A program made the position numbers and the translations under genes. Below the pieces are notes generated by a model. The model searched no databases. It was not told the DNA's origin and was given only the letters and a program-made list of their open reading frames with translations. A stretch of 62,790 nucleotides of DNA. It comes from Rhizomucor pusillus (lineage: Eukaryota > Mucoromycota > Mucoromycetes > Mucorales > Lichtheimiaceae). This document shows, in pieces, positions 1-12,807 of this stretch; position 1 is the first letter of the stretch; each line of letters starts with the position of its first letter. The DNA is taken from assembly GCA_900175165.2 (NCBI GenBank), contig FWWN02000293.1, positions 1-62,790 on the forward strand, written 5' to 3'.

Positions 1-490
1 GAGCCATATCTGATCAGCACACAGAGGTGGCATGTTGGCTCGTGAAGGGCATACGACCGTCAATTAGGTTAATGGTACTTAGAAAGAATTGAGAAGTTAC
101 ATTTAATACAGTGTACGTACCTCTTGACGGACATTATACAGCTTTATCATAAATCGATACATACAGTATATGCATAAATACCCTGGACGTTGATGGTAAA
201 ACATTGTTGCAAAATTGCACAGAACTGAATGCAGTACGAAACTAAAGGGTGATTCCTATTTGATAATCGTAGTGGTCAACATCTGAAACTGAGCCAATGG
301 CCTCTCCTAGAAGCGTTTTCTAAAAGGCTCCAAATGCATTTCTAAGCGCAAAGCTGGGGACGCTTCTTATAACGATGTATCCGGCGAGAACTATTATGTC
401 TATTTTTTTACAGTAGTTCTAAAATGGGCTGCTATTGGCGCAAATCAGTAAGAGCACAGCGCAAAACAATGTCTCCACTAGCGCAAATTA

Positions 491-1139
491 TTAGGAGAAA
501 TCCTGTAATATTAGAGACATCTGGTGTGGCCCGGCCAAAGCTAGGCGTCGAAGTTTATGTTCCATGCCCGAAGTTCCCAATGCGGTTTCTTCTCGAGAAC
601 GCATTGATTGAGAAAGCGCTAGACTGGATTGCTCTCTTTCACGAGGAAACCTGGCGATCGTAGCTTCTGTAATACCTTGCGAGTATGGGATTGGGAAGTT
701 GGGAAGTCTTTTGCAACGATTAGTAAATCGTCGAGGTAAGCGGACAACCGGATACCCTTGCGGCGTGCCCATTTGAGGACTGGACGGTGAAAACGAAGGG
801 GACAGGGACATGCCAAGTGGAAGTACTCGGAACTGGAAGAGCTTGTTGCACCATTCGAATTGTAGATATCTTCGAGAAGAAAGATTTACTAGGATATGCA
901 AGAAAGCGTCAGTCAAGTCGATGCTGGTCAAGTAGTCTCCTCGATTGATCATGTTGCGTATTGTTTCCATTTTGAAGTGTTTTGTTAAATGTATTGGTTG
1001 AGAGGGCGAAGACTGAGAACTGGACATCGCTCTCCAGTTCCCCTGGGATTGTAAAAAGGCATGACCGAAAGCCTGGGAAGTCGGGTGGAACTTCTTCGAT
1101 GGCTCGATGGCTGAGACTAAGTTTGCTCAGAACACGCAT
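491..1139 (-). pseudogene. DIRS-like retrotransposon reverse transcriptase fragment, frameshifted
   Basis: This is a broken reverse transcriptase read on the minus strand in at least two frames. One frame (491-1027) contains YLTSIDLTDAFLH, then YLQFEW and LPLGMSLSP, the palm pattern typical of DIRS-type tyrosine-recombinase retrotransposons. The next piece (619-816) is in another frame and has WARRKGIRLSAYLDDLL, whose YLDD is the catalytic polymerase motif. The ORF at 909-1139 carries the adjoining upstream part in a third reading. The frame changes mean it cannot make one polypeptide. No RNase H domain, tyrosine recombinase or split repeats were recognised, and the window edge may cut the element. 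A Ty3-like origin is less likely, given the SIDLTDAFLHI and SLSP context. Confidence 0.72.
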
Positions 1140-2242
1140 CTAGAGTAATTAGGGAAAAAAATTACTAGATGGTCATTCATGCCTTCTTCGATATCTGCTC
1201 CATGTCCTCACAAGCATCTTCATTTAACCTCTCCACTGTCACCAATCGCCTTTTCTCAACTCCAACCTGAGATAGCTGAGAATGCCCAAAAATATTCCTC
1301 GCATAGGAAAATCCTTCAAGAGGTACCTTTCATTTCGGGTTTTTGTTTTCACATGAGCACAGACTTATGCATTCTTATCGGGAGTTATCGTCCGCGGAAC
1401 AATAAAGCGCTTGTGTCTACCCAATCTACTGCTCATTCCAAGAAGTCCATGGCCTTGAAAAATCAAACTTTAAGTTGCTTTACATTTTTGCACTTCAATC
1501 ACAAAGATCTTGAGTTGGACCATACCTTAAACCGATTATGAACCCTGCACATTGAAGTAACTCTAGAATTTCGCCTCTAATTATGCCACAAATCCAGGAA
1601 CACGACAACCCTGGATAATGCTACGCTGGACAGTCAGAATATGAACAGCGCGGAATCACGTATAATTTGAGATCGAAGACTGACTGAAGAACAAGTGATA
1701 AAGAATCTTCGCGGTCTTTGCCGTGGACGATGTAGATACTCGACATGACTTTTGATACCAATGATAGTGATAAAGATGTCTCGCATTGGTCGCGATCAAT
1801 GGCACAGGTGTTGAGTGCATGACCTGGCTCTAGCGTGTAAATCTACACAGACGTGAAGCACGTGATACTTCGCCCCTCGCAGTGGAAGGCATTCATTGAT
1901 GTAGCAAAATGCAACGACAGGTCGCGACAACGCATTTGAACGAGAGTGTTGACTAGGGACTCTAGCTTATCTCCAAGTAAAGATGCAAACGCAATGTTAT
2001 TCTTGTAGGAGAAAGAGATGATCCGTGAAATATGATCACTGGACTTAAGGCGTATGTTTTAGCCATTAAATGTTTAGCCTTTGAAGGTAGCTTGTAATTT
2101 AAGTGGCCAGGAGAAGAACGATCCGTGCGAAAGCTTCACAAGAATGTGAAAAGCTCACGATTGTAAATTAGCATGTATTTATAGTTCGGTGCTACAGCAA
2201 TAACAATGCCTTTTGTAAAGCTTTTATCTCTTCCTGTTTACA
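1140..2242. other. Intergenic, no supported gene
   Basis: This stretch lies between the reverse transcriptase relic and the IML2-like gene. The longest open frame (1179-1541, plus) has low-complexity composition and no recognisable motif, so I do not call it a gene. The last few hundred bases are presumably the promoter of the gene starting at 2243; I see no clear TATA element. Confidence 0.5.
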
Positions 2243-4451
2243 ATGTCTGTAGCGACTGTAGACAACCAAGCTCATGTTGCCAGTGCAACGATTAACGATC
2301 TCGGCTCCTCAGCAGAGGAGAAGCAAGCCTTCCTCGTCACGCCTTCGACGTCTACTGCAAGTTCTCACTCAGCAACGTGTGCTACTACATCAGCAGAGTC
2401 GTCAGTTGCAGACCAGGACAACAATAATAATATTTACTGCCGCGACCGAGAAGACGCAGACATGATGGCAGATATTGAGGCTTGTCGACGTGCTTTGGAT
2501 TTGTTTCTCGACTCAAAGATTGCAGAAGCTGAGCTGATCCTCAGACCGCATTTGTGTCAGGCATCCATGTACTACGCCTTAGGCAAATCAACTATGCTTT
2601 GCCTCAAAAGCATGATGACATTTCAGCATTCAGATATGGAAGAAGCAATTGATATGCTCAAGCATACCAACCATCTAGCCAACCAAGTACGCAAGGCAGG
2701 CAGCAAGTCAGCTGGTACTGGCTGGCTGTCGTGGGTTCGAGACGGTGGACGTTTGACGGTCGACCATTTGAAGAAAATGAAGCGTGTATATTTGCACGCG
2801 GTATGTAACACAAAGCGGGGAAGGAAGGCAACACATTTTTGAGTCTAACTTTATTTTACCATCAGGAACTCGTGCACGCTGAAGCTTACATGCTTAAAGC
2901 GTTGCTATGCGTCGTACATGATGAAAGCCTCATCTCTCTGCTGCGGGAGGGTATTCACGTTCGCAGCGCATATCAGACATTTTCACTGTTGGAAAAGTAC
3001 GTAGAATCTGTGCGTGAGGAGGAGGCGCAAGGCAAGGACGTGAGTGCATACAAATTGGATAAGCATTTTGTATCCGGAGTCAATTTCGGCATGGGCACAT
3101 TCCAAGTCATGCTTTCTTTACTTCCCGGTTTCGTGCTCAAGGTACTCGAGGTTATTGGCATGAGCGGCTCTCGGGAACATGGAATGTGCCTGATCGAATC
3201 CACCGGAGGCTGGGACAAGTACAAGGAAACTGGGATTGCACCTGCTCGACAAGGTCCGGACGAAGCATTGCGGCGGCAATTTTGCGATATACTCCTCATT
3301 GGCTATCACGTTTTGCTGGCAAAACTTGTTCCTGTCTCGGATGCAGACGATGATCTTGGGGATCGGGTACTTGCGTACAACTTGGCATTGTATCCAAAGG
3401 GCGTTTTCTTTTTATATTTCCGTGGTCGGCAGCTGTTTTCACTTACAAAGCTCCGGGAAGCCAAGGAAAAATACATTGAGGCCATTGAGACCCAAAAGGA
3501 TTGGGCACAGCTGCAGCACATGTGCTTTTGGGAACAAGGTCTCATTGCTACTTTGGAACACGACTGGGCTACCGCTGCAGACATGTTTGATACTCTCTTT
3601 CAGGAGAGCAACTGGTCCAAAGCTGTGTATACGTACTTCAGAGCAGTGGCTCTGTACATGATGGCGCAAGAAGCAGATAGCAAGAAGAAGGAACGCTTGA
3701 TGACTCAAGTTATATTCATGATGAAACGTGTGCCTAATTTTTTACAAAAGATTGCCGGAAAATCGATTCCTCTGGAGGTAATTTTCTATCCATTCAAAAT
3801 CTATGCGTATATGCTAATTGTTTGCATTTTATATAGAAATTCGTTTCACGCAAGTCTCGCAAATTTGTTCAACAAGGCAATCGATTGTTCCTGCCTGATC
3901 TGGAGATTGCTCAAGCATTTAGTGCATGCGACTATATTCCTTTGAACATCTTGAAAATTAACTTGGATCGCATCGAGCGTGAGCTTGCAGCACTGGATCG
4001 GTCAAACGAGACGTACTACGACGATCTTTGTTTAGCACATTATCTTCGGGCAATGATGGCACGTTTGATCCTTATCAAGGTCGATACTGAAAAGGATAAG
4101 CTGCGAAGTATTCATTGTGAGTCAATGGAGACTGTATTTACCAATGCACAAAACGTCGTATACGACCATTATCTTTACTACCACGCCCGGTACGAAAATG
4201 CGCGCATGCTCATGCTGGATGATCGACTCGACGACGCTGCTCGGGAAATCCAAGTTATCACTGTCGCCCACGAAAAAGGCAAATACAACGTCGGTGCCGG
4301 TCACCGTGCAAAGTCAAAGTATTCTCTCGAGAGCGTTTTGCTCTTCAAATGCCACAATTGTCGAGCTGAAATAGAAACACTCAAGAAAGAGCAAAAGAAT
4401 GACTCAAGATCTTCCATCTCCTCCAAATCATCAGACTATCGTTCTTTATAA
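2243..4451 (+). CDS. IML2: IML2/TTC39-family tetratricopeptide protein
   Basis: Three exons (2243-2800, 2866-3777, 3837-4451) join in frame to about 694 residues. The introns are 65 and 59 nt with GT...AG ends. The protein matches the Iml2/TTC39 family. After a Ser/Thr-rich N-terminus comes ACRRALDLFLDSKIAEAE, the conserved entry helix, then GWDKYKETG, the central FYFRGRQL-like helices and the C-terminal CHNCRAEIETL segment. In yeast, Iml2 associates with mitochondria and the nucleus and is linked to clearance of protein inclusions through lipid-droplet and sterol metabolism; that role here is family inference. The start ATG at 2243 precedes the only open N-terminal frame. The gene converges on the GST-like locus, whose end is 55 nt away. 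Confidence 0.85.
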
Positions 4452-4506
4452 TCGAAAGTGTAATTTATTATATAACAACATTCTCGTAATAAGAAAGCAT
4501 GCCTTT

Positions 4507-5483
4507 CTAATCAAGTGCATGCACTTTCGGTACGTTGGTGTTAATTTCATGGAGATATTCCTTCAGATTTGGTCTCGATTCCATTGCTTCAACGAACCGT
4601 TGTAGGTTCGGCATTTCCTGTGAAGAAAGCAGTTATCAATACGCATGAATATGCTGAATGGAATTTGATTTTAGCAAACTGTACCTGCAATCTTTCTCTT
4701 GCCTTGTCCTGGTAGATCATTTGAGACAAAAAAATTGGCGAGTGTGATCTATATGTGTGCTAAGTAGCTGTTGTGAACTTTGTGAATGTATTGTAATTTG
4801 CGAGTTTACCTCATGGCCAGCAGCGTATGGACCTTCGTAGTGTGCATAAATTACATCCATATGCTTTGCATGCCGGACTGAGCCGTTTTCAAGATAATCT
4901 CTACGAAGCTCCTAACAGCACATGTTGATAAGTATTCAAAAATTAGTACGGTTGAGTAAATCATATGTAGCTAACCTCTGACGCAAAGTATTTACGTGTC
5001 CATTCCGCGTGCCAGTCGTTGGCCAAATCAATCACTGCTTCCGAAAAGTAAGCAGCATCTTGATCAGAAGCTTTATATCGTCCTATAGGAAATAACGTTT
5101 TATTTAGTCAGAATATATCTTGGACTGAAGGATTACAGATAAACAAACCCAGCTCATCGGACAGAGCACGCATAATAGGCATCGTTGTGTTATAGTGCTT
5201 GCCGTCAACTGTTTCAATCATCGGCAACACTCCAAAAGGACATTTCCCTGCTTTGACGAATTCTTCTTTAATGCCTGCGTACTATTCTTTGAATGTGTAA
5301 CGATTGTCTTGGAATGGAATAGCAGCATCAACAAGTAACAACCGAACAATCTGGCCGCGACCTTCAGCTAAACATGATGGTAGCCATGTATCAATATCTT
5401 CAGCAAATAAACAGATGATCCCTTATAATTTGGTCCTTACCTCCAGCATCAAAGTAATGCAACCTGAAATTTGGTAAGATCAT
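4507..5483 (-). pseudogene. Glutathione S-transferase with in-frame TAG
   Basis: Six minus-strand exons can be joined in frame: 5483-5441, 5367-5149, 5082-4976, 4911-4810, 4759-4685 and 4617-4507. The product resembles a sigma-class-like GST. The N-terminal thioredoxin fold has LHYFDAG with the likely catalytic Tyr, then GRGQIVRLLLVDAAI, FGVLPMIE and the glutathione-binding region TMPIMRALSDELG. The helical C-terminal domain ends in LQRFVEAMESRPNLKEYL. All five introns have GT...AG ends and keep phase. The single defect is a TAG at codon 43 (5284-5282), where the family normally has Trp before the conserved Pro-loop. It is a one-base change from TGG, so this is a recent nonsense allele, a base-call error or a read-through codon. 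I label it a pseudogene conservatively. Its start lies 348 nt from the divergent ISC1 gene. Confidence 0.75.
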
Positions 5484-5831
5484 TTTTAAAGCGAGAAATA
5501 AAACAATACAGAGGATTCCTCAATCCCTTTTATAATCGCGTGTGTGGTCCTATATGTCGGAGAGGAGTTGGTCAACAAGGACGCGCGTCCTTTCACAAAC
5601 TATGTTTCTCACCAGCTATGGAATTAGCTGCGATGTACGCCAGCATGATGTTAGCATGCAACTTTGTCAAAAAGAGCCATACATGCAGCTTCGCCTCCAG
5701 CAAAAGGTTTAGAGTTTTGGAAAACACGAGAAGATGGCGTTGCTAAGGATTGTATCCCCGGCTTTGGGACCTGGTTGCACAGGATGCTCATATAATAAAA
5801 TTCCCGCTGTCTGTGCTCAACTTTGCAGAAC

Positions 5832-7459
5832 ATGAACGTCAATGAGTTGTCTGTGCTTTCCCTTAATTGCTGGTAAGCTGTTTTGATCTAACATTCTAGT
5901 GGGCAAAGAAATGAATGCGAAGTGGTTTACCCAGGGGACTGTTTTTGGTTTCTAAGGAACGAGAATTCCGGTTACGAGCAATTGCAGATGCAATCAGCCA
6001 TTCCAAATATGATATCGTCACGCTGCAAGAGATATGGATGTGGAATGACTTTGAGTATCTAAAGACGAAGGTGCAGTCCATGCTGCCATTCTCCCAATAC
6101 TTTTACAGGTACTCGAATAGCATGGCATATTCTCGTACGATGACAAATTGTTACTAATTTATGCATTGTCAGCGGTGCATTAGGCAGCGGATTAGCGATT
6201 CTCTCACGGTATCCTATCGTCTCGACATCATATTTTCGCTACACGCTTGCAGGAAGACCTCTAAAAATCTTTCACGGCGACTTTTATGTCGGAAAAGGAT
6301 GTGCATCTGCATGTATTGACCATCCCGAAGCTGGTCTGATCGAAGTGTTCACTACTCATGTAAGTTTGTTTTTAATGGCTCACGATAACATCGAGAATAT
6401 TCTAAATTGTCACTTACAGTTGCATGCAAATTACGGGGATATCAATGAGTACGAAGGACATCGCGTTTCTGAGTGCTGGGAACTCGCTGGCCGACTACGT
6501 GCATCAGCAGCGCAGGGAAGACAGATCATTGTGGTAAATATCCCATCAGTAGGAACCATACGCAAAGCCCTAGACTCACACGATGCCTCAAGACGGGAGA
6601 TTTCAACAGTATACCCACCAGCTACAACTATGAACTGCTCAAGTCGCATGCTTTCGTCACAGACTCTTGGCTAGAAATCCACAAGAACGACATACAAAAC
6701 GATCCGGTTGATATGCAAGATGCAGATGTTATCCAGCGATTTGGTATAACATGCGATTCACCTCACAACTCTTGGACGATACGAAAGCTTAAGCAGGAAG
6801 CGTACGCCAAAACCATTGGTGACAGACTGGATTATATATTTTACCGACGTACTCCTCAATTATCCTGCATCCAGTCCAGAGTCGTCTTGACAGAGTGTAT
6901 ACCCGGTACACAGATGAGCTATTCAGACCATTTTGGCGTGCATTCTGTATTTGCAGTCTACACTGAATCATCAGCCCCTGCCATGGCAAGTGGAGATTTC
7001 GCGCCACAGGCGCAGCAGCTCATGGATCCTCGGTTTTCAAAACTGAACCTGTCGGTGATACACGAGATTTTGGAACTTTTGCAACGTGATCACGTTGCGA
7101 CTAGAAAGACTGCAAACTCGCTGCTGGCATCCTTTGTATTTTCTGTGTTTGTCGTCATTGCTCTTTGCGCTACAATCCCCATCCCTGCGATCTGGCCGGT
7201 AGACCAACGATCAGGGTTTATGCCCCTCTTTGTGGTTATCTTGGCTGAATTATTGCTTGTCATGATGGCCGTCGTTGCCGTTATATGTCTGATTGTAGGA
7301 TTCGTTTTCGGTCGCACAGAACAAAAGGCATTACGACAATTTATCAGCGAGGTGGAAACGCTGCTGGCATCCTTGCAACCAGAGTCCCCGCCCTCCCGTC
7401 ATGATTCTATTTCCTCAGATACATCGTTGCTGGCTCAAAATGACAGACTAGGATGGTAG
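5832..7459 (+). CDS. ISC1: Inositol phosphosphingolipid phospholipase C (neutral sphingomyelinase family)
   Basis: Five exons (5832-5872, 5935-6108, 6173-6359, 6420-6533, 6593-7459) give about 460 residues, close to fungal Isc1. The DNase I-like metal-dependent phosphodiesterase signature is complete: LSLNCWG, TLQEIW with the metal-binding Glu, GSGLAILSRYPI, FTTHLHA, TGDFNS, DYIFYR and the terminal catalytic SDHFGVHS. After the catalytic domain are two hydrophobic segments (about residues 350-375 and 385-415), as in Isc1, which is anchored in ER/mitochondrial membranes. The enzyme hydrolyses inositol phosphosphingolipids or sphingomyelin to ceramide. The first exon is short and ends inside the Trp codon. 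The start was chosen because it places the ELSVLSLNCW strand immediately at the N-terminus, as in the family. Confidence 0.9.
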
Positions 7460-8602
7460 AACACACTATCGAGCGTTTTGAATTCTACAATACTGCGGTG
7501 CTTTTAAGGGCGTTGCTATGATATAAAAATTGACAATATTAATCTAGAATATCTTTACATCTGTGGCTATTGCCATGAGCTGTGTTATAGTGATATAGAT
7601 ATTAGGGATCAATTTACCTCTCTAACGCCTGCAAAGATTTTTTGGTTTTCTTCGGAGTTCCATCTGGACATTATAAATACCAGCACGAGTGGATTTTCTG
7701 GTTTTCTTCTTTGTCTTTCTCAAGGGTGAGGATTACTCAAGTGAGGTTCCTACTGATGGGTAATTGCCAATCCCAACAATTTATTTATGACCAGTGTACC
7801 TATCGGTCACTGGTCAATTTTTTGACGCCCTTCGGGGTAAGCTATACTAAAAAACGAAAATGAAGAAGTGCTTTTTTGATATCAAGGATTACGCACTGTT
7901 GGAGACGTTCGGGAAGCGGTAGCAAAAGATACATGGCTTGACTTACGACTTATTGCTATGTAAGACTTTTAAAAAATCAAGCATGAGATATCGCCTTGCC
8001 GTATTGAAAGTGTGCCGCCCCTGGCAAGTTTCAAGTCGGAAAGACGAAGTGGTCAATGATTATCCTTCAAGGGTAGATATGCCAGCTTGGATATCCTTTA
8101 CATCGATTGGTAAAGCTTCTGTAGTATCAGATAGCGCTCGAAGCGCAGGTAGCTTGCGCAGATATCCTGTCGTCAATAAAGATTAGCGACGGTTCTTGGC
8201 ATTGTTCTCTTTTTCAAAGTACAGACGGCATAACTGAGTCACTGTGTACAATACTACGATGTTGCTTTGCATAGCTTCCTCCATAATTAATGATCCATCG
8301 AGCAGCAATCAATACCAAGAAGTTATCTCCTGGAAATCCGCCAACTATTGATGAAGAATTGGAGCAATTCGCTTGTTTTCAACCGTTCGTGAGTAGCTCG
8401 TCGAAGCAACAAGCCTTTCTAATAATCTATTGTAGCCTATACGCAGAAACCGATCTCCCGTATGTCATATTCCTTCCTATGCGTGGATTTGCCACAGTGA
8501 TCACAGCTGGTGCTTGAGCTGACTTTTTGACACAAAATGAAAATTTGAGATTGAAGCATCACTTGCACTCTCCAAAGGCACCGCACGCACAGCTTCGTTG
8601 CA
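7460..8602. other. Intergenic, no supported gene
   Basis: Short open frames exist here (7642-7863, 7938-8186, 8290-8517, all plus), but none contains a recognisable domain or a splice-linked continuation. I see no RNA gene. The stretch presumably holds the ISC1 3' region and the BDP1 promoter. Confidence 0.45.
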
Positions 8603-10621
8603 ATGTCGTCCTTGACATCCTTAAGCATCAGTAAGCTGCTTGATTGTTTTGACGGATCAACTGTTTATTGAGCGTTAAACCCTCTGTAGATAAGAACAGC
8701 ACTCGATTTACACCCAAGTTAGGCGCAAAAAAGCGCACTGCACGGAAACCAGTAGTAGTACCAGCAGGACAGTCAACGGTAGTGGCAACAGCGGAAGCAA
8801 GTAGCAGCAACGATGTACGACCAGAAACACCAGCGACATTGCCAGAACCTGCGATTGAGAGATCTACCGAGCCCCCAAATGTAGCTCAAGCAACAACAGC
8901 TGCACAGAATATACCCCCACCATTACGTCCGGCTAGCCACATCCCAAGGGTTCCAGTGATAGCAGAAAGCACGAGCGTTACTCCAGTAGTAGAAGAGTCG
9001 AACGAAGGCATCTTGATGGATGAGGATAAATCTTTGCCTCTTAAAAAGAGAAAACGACGTAGACTGGTACCCGAAGAAGAACAGGCTATCCAGCAAGAAA
9101 GCTCGCACAGCATGACTGCTGAAGAACACGGAGTATTCGCCAAAGAGAATGAAGTAGAAACTCACGAAGAAGACGAGATGCAGATCGATGATGAAGACGA
9201 AAAGACCAAAGGATCACGGAAGAAGCGTAAAGAAGCAGACGACGAAGTTATTGAGATACCCAAAACACCCAAAACGCCCAAAACGCCCGGAACGGACGAA
9301 GAAGAACCCGAGAGAGAACCGCCTGTTGCAACTAAGAAGAGAAGAGCAAAATCAGCCAAAGGTAGATGGGACGAGGAGGAATATGTTGACGGTGCTGTCG
9401 CACCAGGTTTCAAAAAGCGCGGAAAGAAGAGGACGGGTGCTCAAGAGGAAAGTGAGGAGGAAGATGACGCAGCAAAGCAAGACGGCGAAGAAGCCAACCG
9501 GAAGCCCAAAAAGAGACGAAAAGGTAAACAGAAAGCAACTGCTGTTGGCACGCCTATCGCTACACCTATCGCTACGCCAATCGATACTCCTGGACAATTT
9601 CAAGATGAAAACAGCAAGCCTGCAGACGAATCGAACCAGAAGAAGGAGCAAACAGAGGAATATGACCCATCAAAGTTGGAAACCCTGGACGATATCAACT
9701 ATGATCCAGCACGAGAGGAGTATCTCGATAAGCCAATATCATACTTCCTGAAAGATACTGGACAGGGTATTGTCTCCAAGGCTTTCAAGGAATATGAGAT
9801 GGAACGAGTTCTGAAAAAGAAAGCGGCGCAAAAGGAGGACGGATCTGGCAATGACCCAGACAGCGAGAGAATAACAAAAGAACTGGAAGCAGCAAAGAAG
9901 AAGAAGGAAGAGGAAGCTCGAATGAAACAAGAGGAAGAAAAGAGACGACAGGAAACAGCAACTAATGTATTACAGGAGACGTTAGTATTTTGCATGTTAA
10001 TCCATATGGAAAAAAAGAACGCATTCTAACGGTTCATAAATCAATCTAGTTCAAATGCACCGCAATTCCGCATGATCAACGGCGAGATCGTTCTGGATAC
10101 CGAGTCCCTGGTCATTGGCGGCCGTCGAGAACCGGAAGAACCTGTTGATATGGAAGGGCTAGAAGTGGTCGAGGAAACAGGCATGACCAAACGCGTGAAC
10201 AGTGCCACGCATGGTAGAAAGAAGCAAAGTGCAAGATGGACCAAGATAGAGACCGAAAAGTTTTACGAAGCAAGTAGAATTATAGCAGCTCTGGTTCGCT
10301 TTTTGCTAACTGGATGAACTAGGCACTGGCTCAGTTTGGCACCGACTTCCAAATGATGTGTTATTTGCTGCCTGGCCGGACGAGAGCCCAGATCCGCACA
10401 AAATTCAATCGTGAAGAACGAATCAACCCGGAAAAGATCAAGGATTACTTGATTGGCAAGAAGCAAAAGATTGGTGAGTTTTGCGCTCGTTCAGCAAAAT
10501 TTTGGATGAGAGTCTGACTATTGCAACCATAGATTTACAAAAATTGCAGGAAGCTACTGGAGAGCAGTTTGCTGAAGCACCCGAAGGATTCGAGTTACCA
10601 GGAGCACATGAAAAAGAATAG
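8603..10621 (+). CDS. BDP1: TFIIIB B'' subunit BDP1
   Basis: Five exons (8603-8630, 8690-9980, 10050-10269, 10323-10473, 10533-10621) join in frame to about 592 residues. The tiny first exon supplies MSSLTSLSI, which splices to NKNSTRFTPKLGAKKRTARKP, the conserved basic BDP1 N-terminus. A long charged, disordered region follows, with KTPKTPKTP-type repeats, then PQFRMINGEIVLD and a SANT/Myb-like domain (about residues 500-550; SARWTKIETEKFYE, AQFGTDF, FNREERINPEKI). BDP1 clamps TBP-BRF1 on Pol III promoters in the nucleus. The third intron (10270-10322) starts with GCAAGT rather than GT. Only this GC-AG junction restores FYE-ALAQFG, the normal SANT sequence. The tRNA-Leu gene downstream in this window is one plausible target. 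Confidence 0.9.
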
Positions 10622-12807
10622 AAACCGAAACGAATAAAGCATTGCAGCATGTAAATATTGTTATACTAACAATGACTGATGACGGAGCTTGGAGGCACAG
10701 GTTTCATATGCATTTATTAGTCAAACCTTTTGAGTCAAACCTTTCTGCACAAAGGAATGTTCTATGTGTCTGCTGTAGCAAAAGTGCATGGACTGGCTGT
10801 CAGATGGAGTGATCAGCATTCTTAAATTCCAGAATTCATAGACTGCATCAAAGTCAATAAGCGTTTCCACAGGATGCTTATTCAGGTACAAAATCGCAGT
10901 GGTGATCTCATGCTTGCCATATAGCTATTCGCAGTTTTTGCAAAAAAAAAAAAAAAACCATACATGGTAGGGGACACTAAAGGAGTCTGTGTTGCCTCAA
11001 CAACGTTGTTTCAGTTTTGGAGATGCTTTCATGGGATATGCTCGCCCATATGAAAGAGAAGAGCAACCGGCGGCGCTATCTTTTAATCGTCAGAGGTTTG
11101 GGAAACTTTCCAATCCTGCGTTTTCTTTGCAAAAAGGTAACGCCCACGAAATCTGTGGGTTCATGGTTCATGTTGCCAATGATACTCCACTGAACTCGTC
11201 CAGATTGCAGTAACTTGACACTATAACACTTTGCAGGGCAGCTGATCATGACATTTTTTGCCCTTTGACGTTTCCTCTGTCTCTCGCCGTTAACTGCAAA
11301 TATCCACTGCACTGATGAGGGGGCAGCTACCAGATGACAATAGAAGATGCTAGAGGTTTCCGCTGTTCGTTTCCAGGCTTGTATCTTGACCACTCGACGC
11401 ACTTCCCATACTAACAAAAAAAAAGGGACAAAAGAGCAATTCTGCGAGAATCTGACGTAGCTCTTTATTGATGCGAACTCGTAGAGCTTTATACACTTTT
11501 CCCAAAAGTAATGTCGCATTTTGTGAAATTTTATAATACATTTATACACCATAACGACAAATCGCAGCGACATTAATTTTTGGAAAAGGTGTATATGTTA
11601 TGTTCATTTAAATTAAAGTTTAAGAGAGAGTTGCTAAAAGAAGACTTTGTTATTGTTACGCGCAGATCCATAATAGGCGTAATGCGCACTTGAAAGTTTC
11701 TCTTTTATTCCAAGTCGGCAATTCTTCCGTTCGTGATGTCAGTCTTAAGCAAACTGGGAAGAAACGTGAGCACAGGCGCCAAATTTATTGGCAAGCAACA
11801 CTCGCACTTTTTTTTCTTAAAGCCGCCATTTATTTCTGGATGCACTGTATGATACGATAAAGGAACGTGTGTGACCACGTACAATGTCATCGCTAACTGA
11901 GAAAATGGAACGGACGGAACAGTCAAACTATCTTGTGATGGTCCGGGAAATAGTGGTAGGTTCTCGGCCTACGGTCTCAGCCGAAGAATCAACTATTTTT
12001 GATATACTACATAGTGGTCAACAACTGTAGGTATAGTAAATTATAGTCATCACCAAGTCAGAATCAACGATGGTATATATGCAGAAACTAGACTTGATTA
12101 CTCGCGCGCTGTAGGATTATCTCGTAACTAACATGTCGGCCTGAAGGATTCAGCTGGTAACTCAAGCTATGAATGCGACTTCGCTCAGAACATCCATGTG
12201 TCTGTTACGGCTTCCGAGATGCTGCACAGCATACTACAGATATAGTAGCAAAGTACAGTACGTCGCTCGTTAGGTTCTTCTGATTTCCTTCTTTGCACTT
12301 GCGGGCGTATGTTTCTTGATAAACTTTGTTCTGGTTGATCGTCCTTTCTATAAACAGCCAATGGGTGTTACTCCCCCCGATTTTGTGCTTAGAGAGTGTG
12401 GGTACATCGCCAACAAAAAATCTGCAACAATCTTTTCGTCTTCAATCTTTATTCTTTTCATGTTTCTTTTTACGAAACTTGACAAGAGTATCATTATCAA
12501 CATAACCATTTGCAAATTGAAATCTTCTTCCAATAATTTCTGTTAAGTATACCTAAACTCGACAAAATGATAGACACGGCTGCTGATACCTTATGTTTAG
12601 CAACAAGCTCTATTGTAAGCTTAAACGAGGTCAATCGTTATGTCACGTACTCATATCCTACTGGTATCCAAAACAAGAAACAATACAAGTTTATCCAAAA
12701 AAAAATAATACACGTTATCTCGAGCTGAGACGCTCGAGCAACATCTGTGAGTATTTAAAGTACCCTAGTTGCATTATATACTACAGTATACCATATTTCG
12801 TAGTTGA
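10622..12807. other. Long AT-rich intergenic region with a miniature TIR element
   Basis: No gene is supported between BDP1 and the FEN1-like locus. The region contains an A-run (about 10942-10957) and the miniature inverted-repeat element at 11490-11595. The ORF at 11076-11573 (minus) runs into that element and is not coding-like. Several short ORFs near 12316-12820 are AT-rich and unrecognised. This marks the left flank of the accessory block. Confidence 0.5.
11490..11595. mobile_element. Miniature inverted-repeat element (MITE), copy 1
   Basis: A 106-nt unit begins TATACACTTTTCCCAAAAG and ends with the inverted complement, GGAAAAGGTGTATA. The terminal inverted repeats are about 28 nt and imperfect; both reach the inner motif AATGTCGC/GCGACATT. 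The outer TA/TA is consistent with a Tc1/mariner-type target duplication. The internal 50 nt carries no coding capacity. A second copy about 90 percent identical lies at 18580-18684, so it is a dispersed repeat and not a chance palindrome. No autonomous mariner transposase is visible in the window. Confidence 0.75.

Noticed and set aside
1179..1541. 120-codon plus ORF
   Set aside because: Ser/His/Leu-rich, no motif, no exon partners, adjacent to a decayed retroelement.
11076..11573. 165-codon minus ORF
   Set aside because: It starts inside the MITE and crosses low-complexity sequence; part of it recurs at 18550-18750 only because the MITE recurs.
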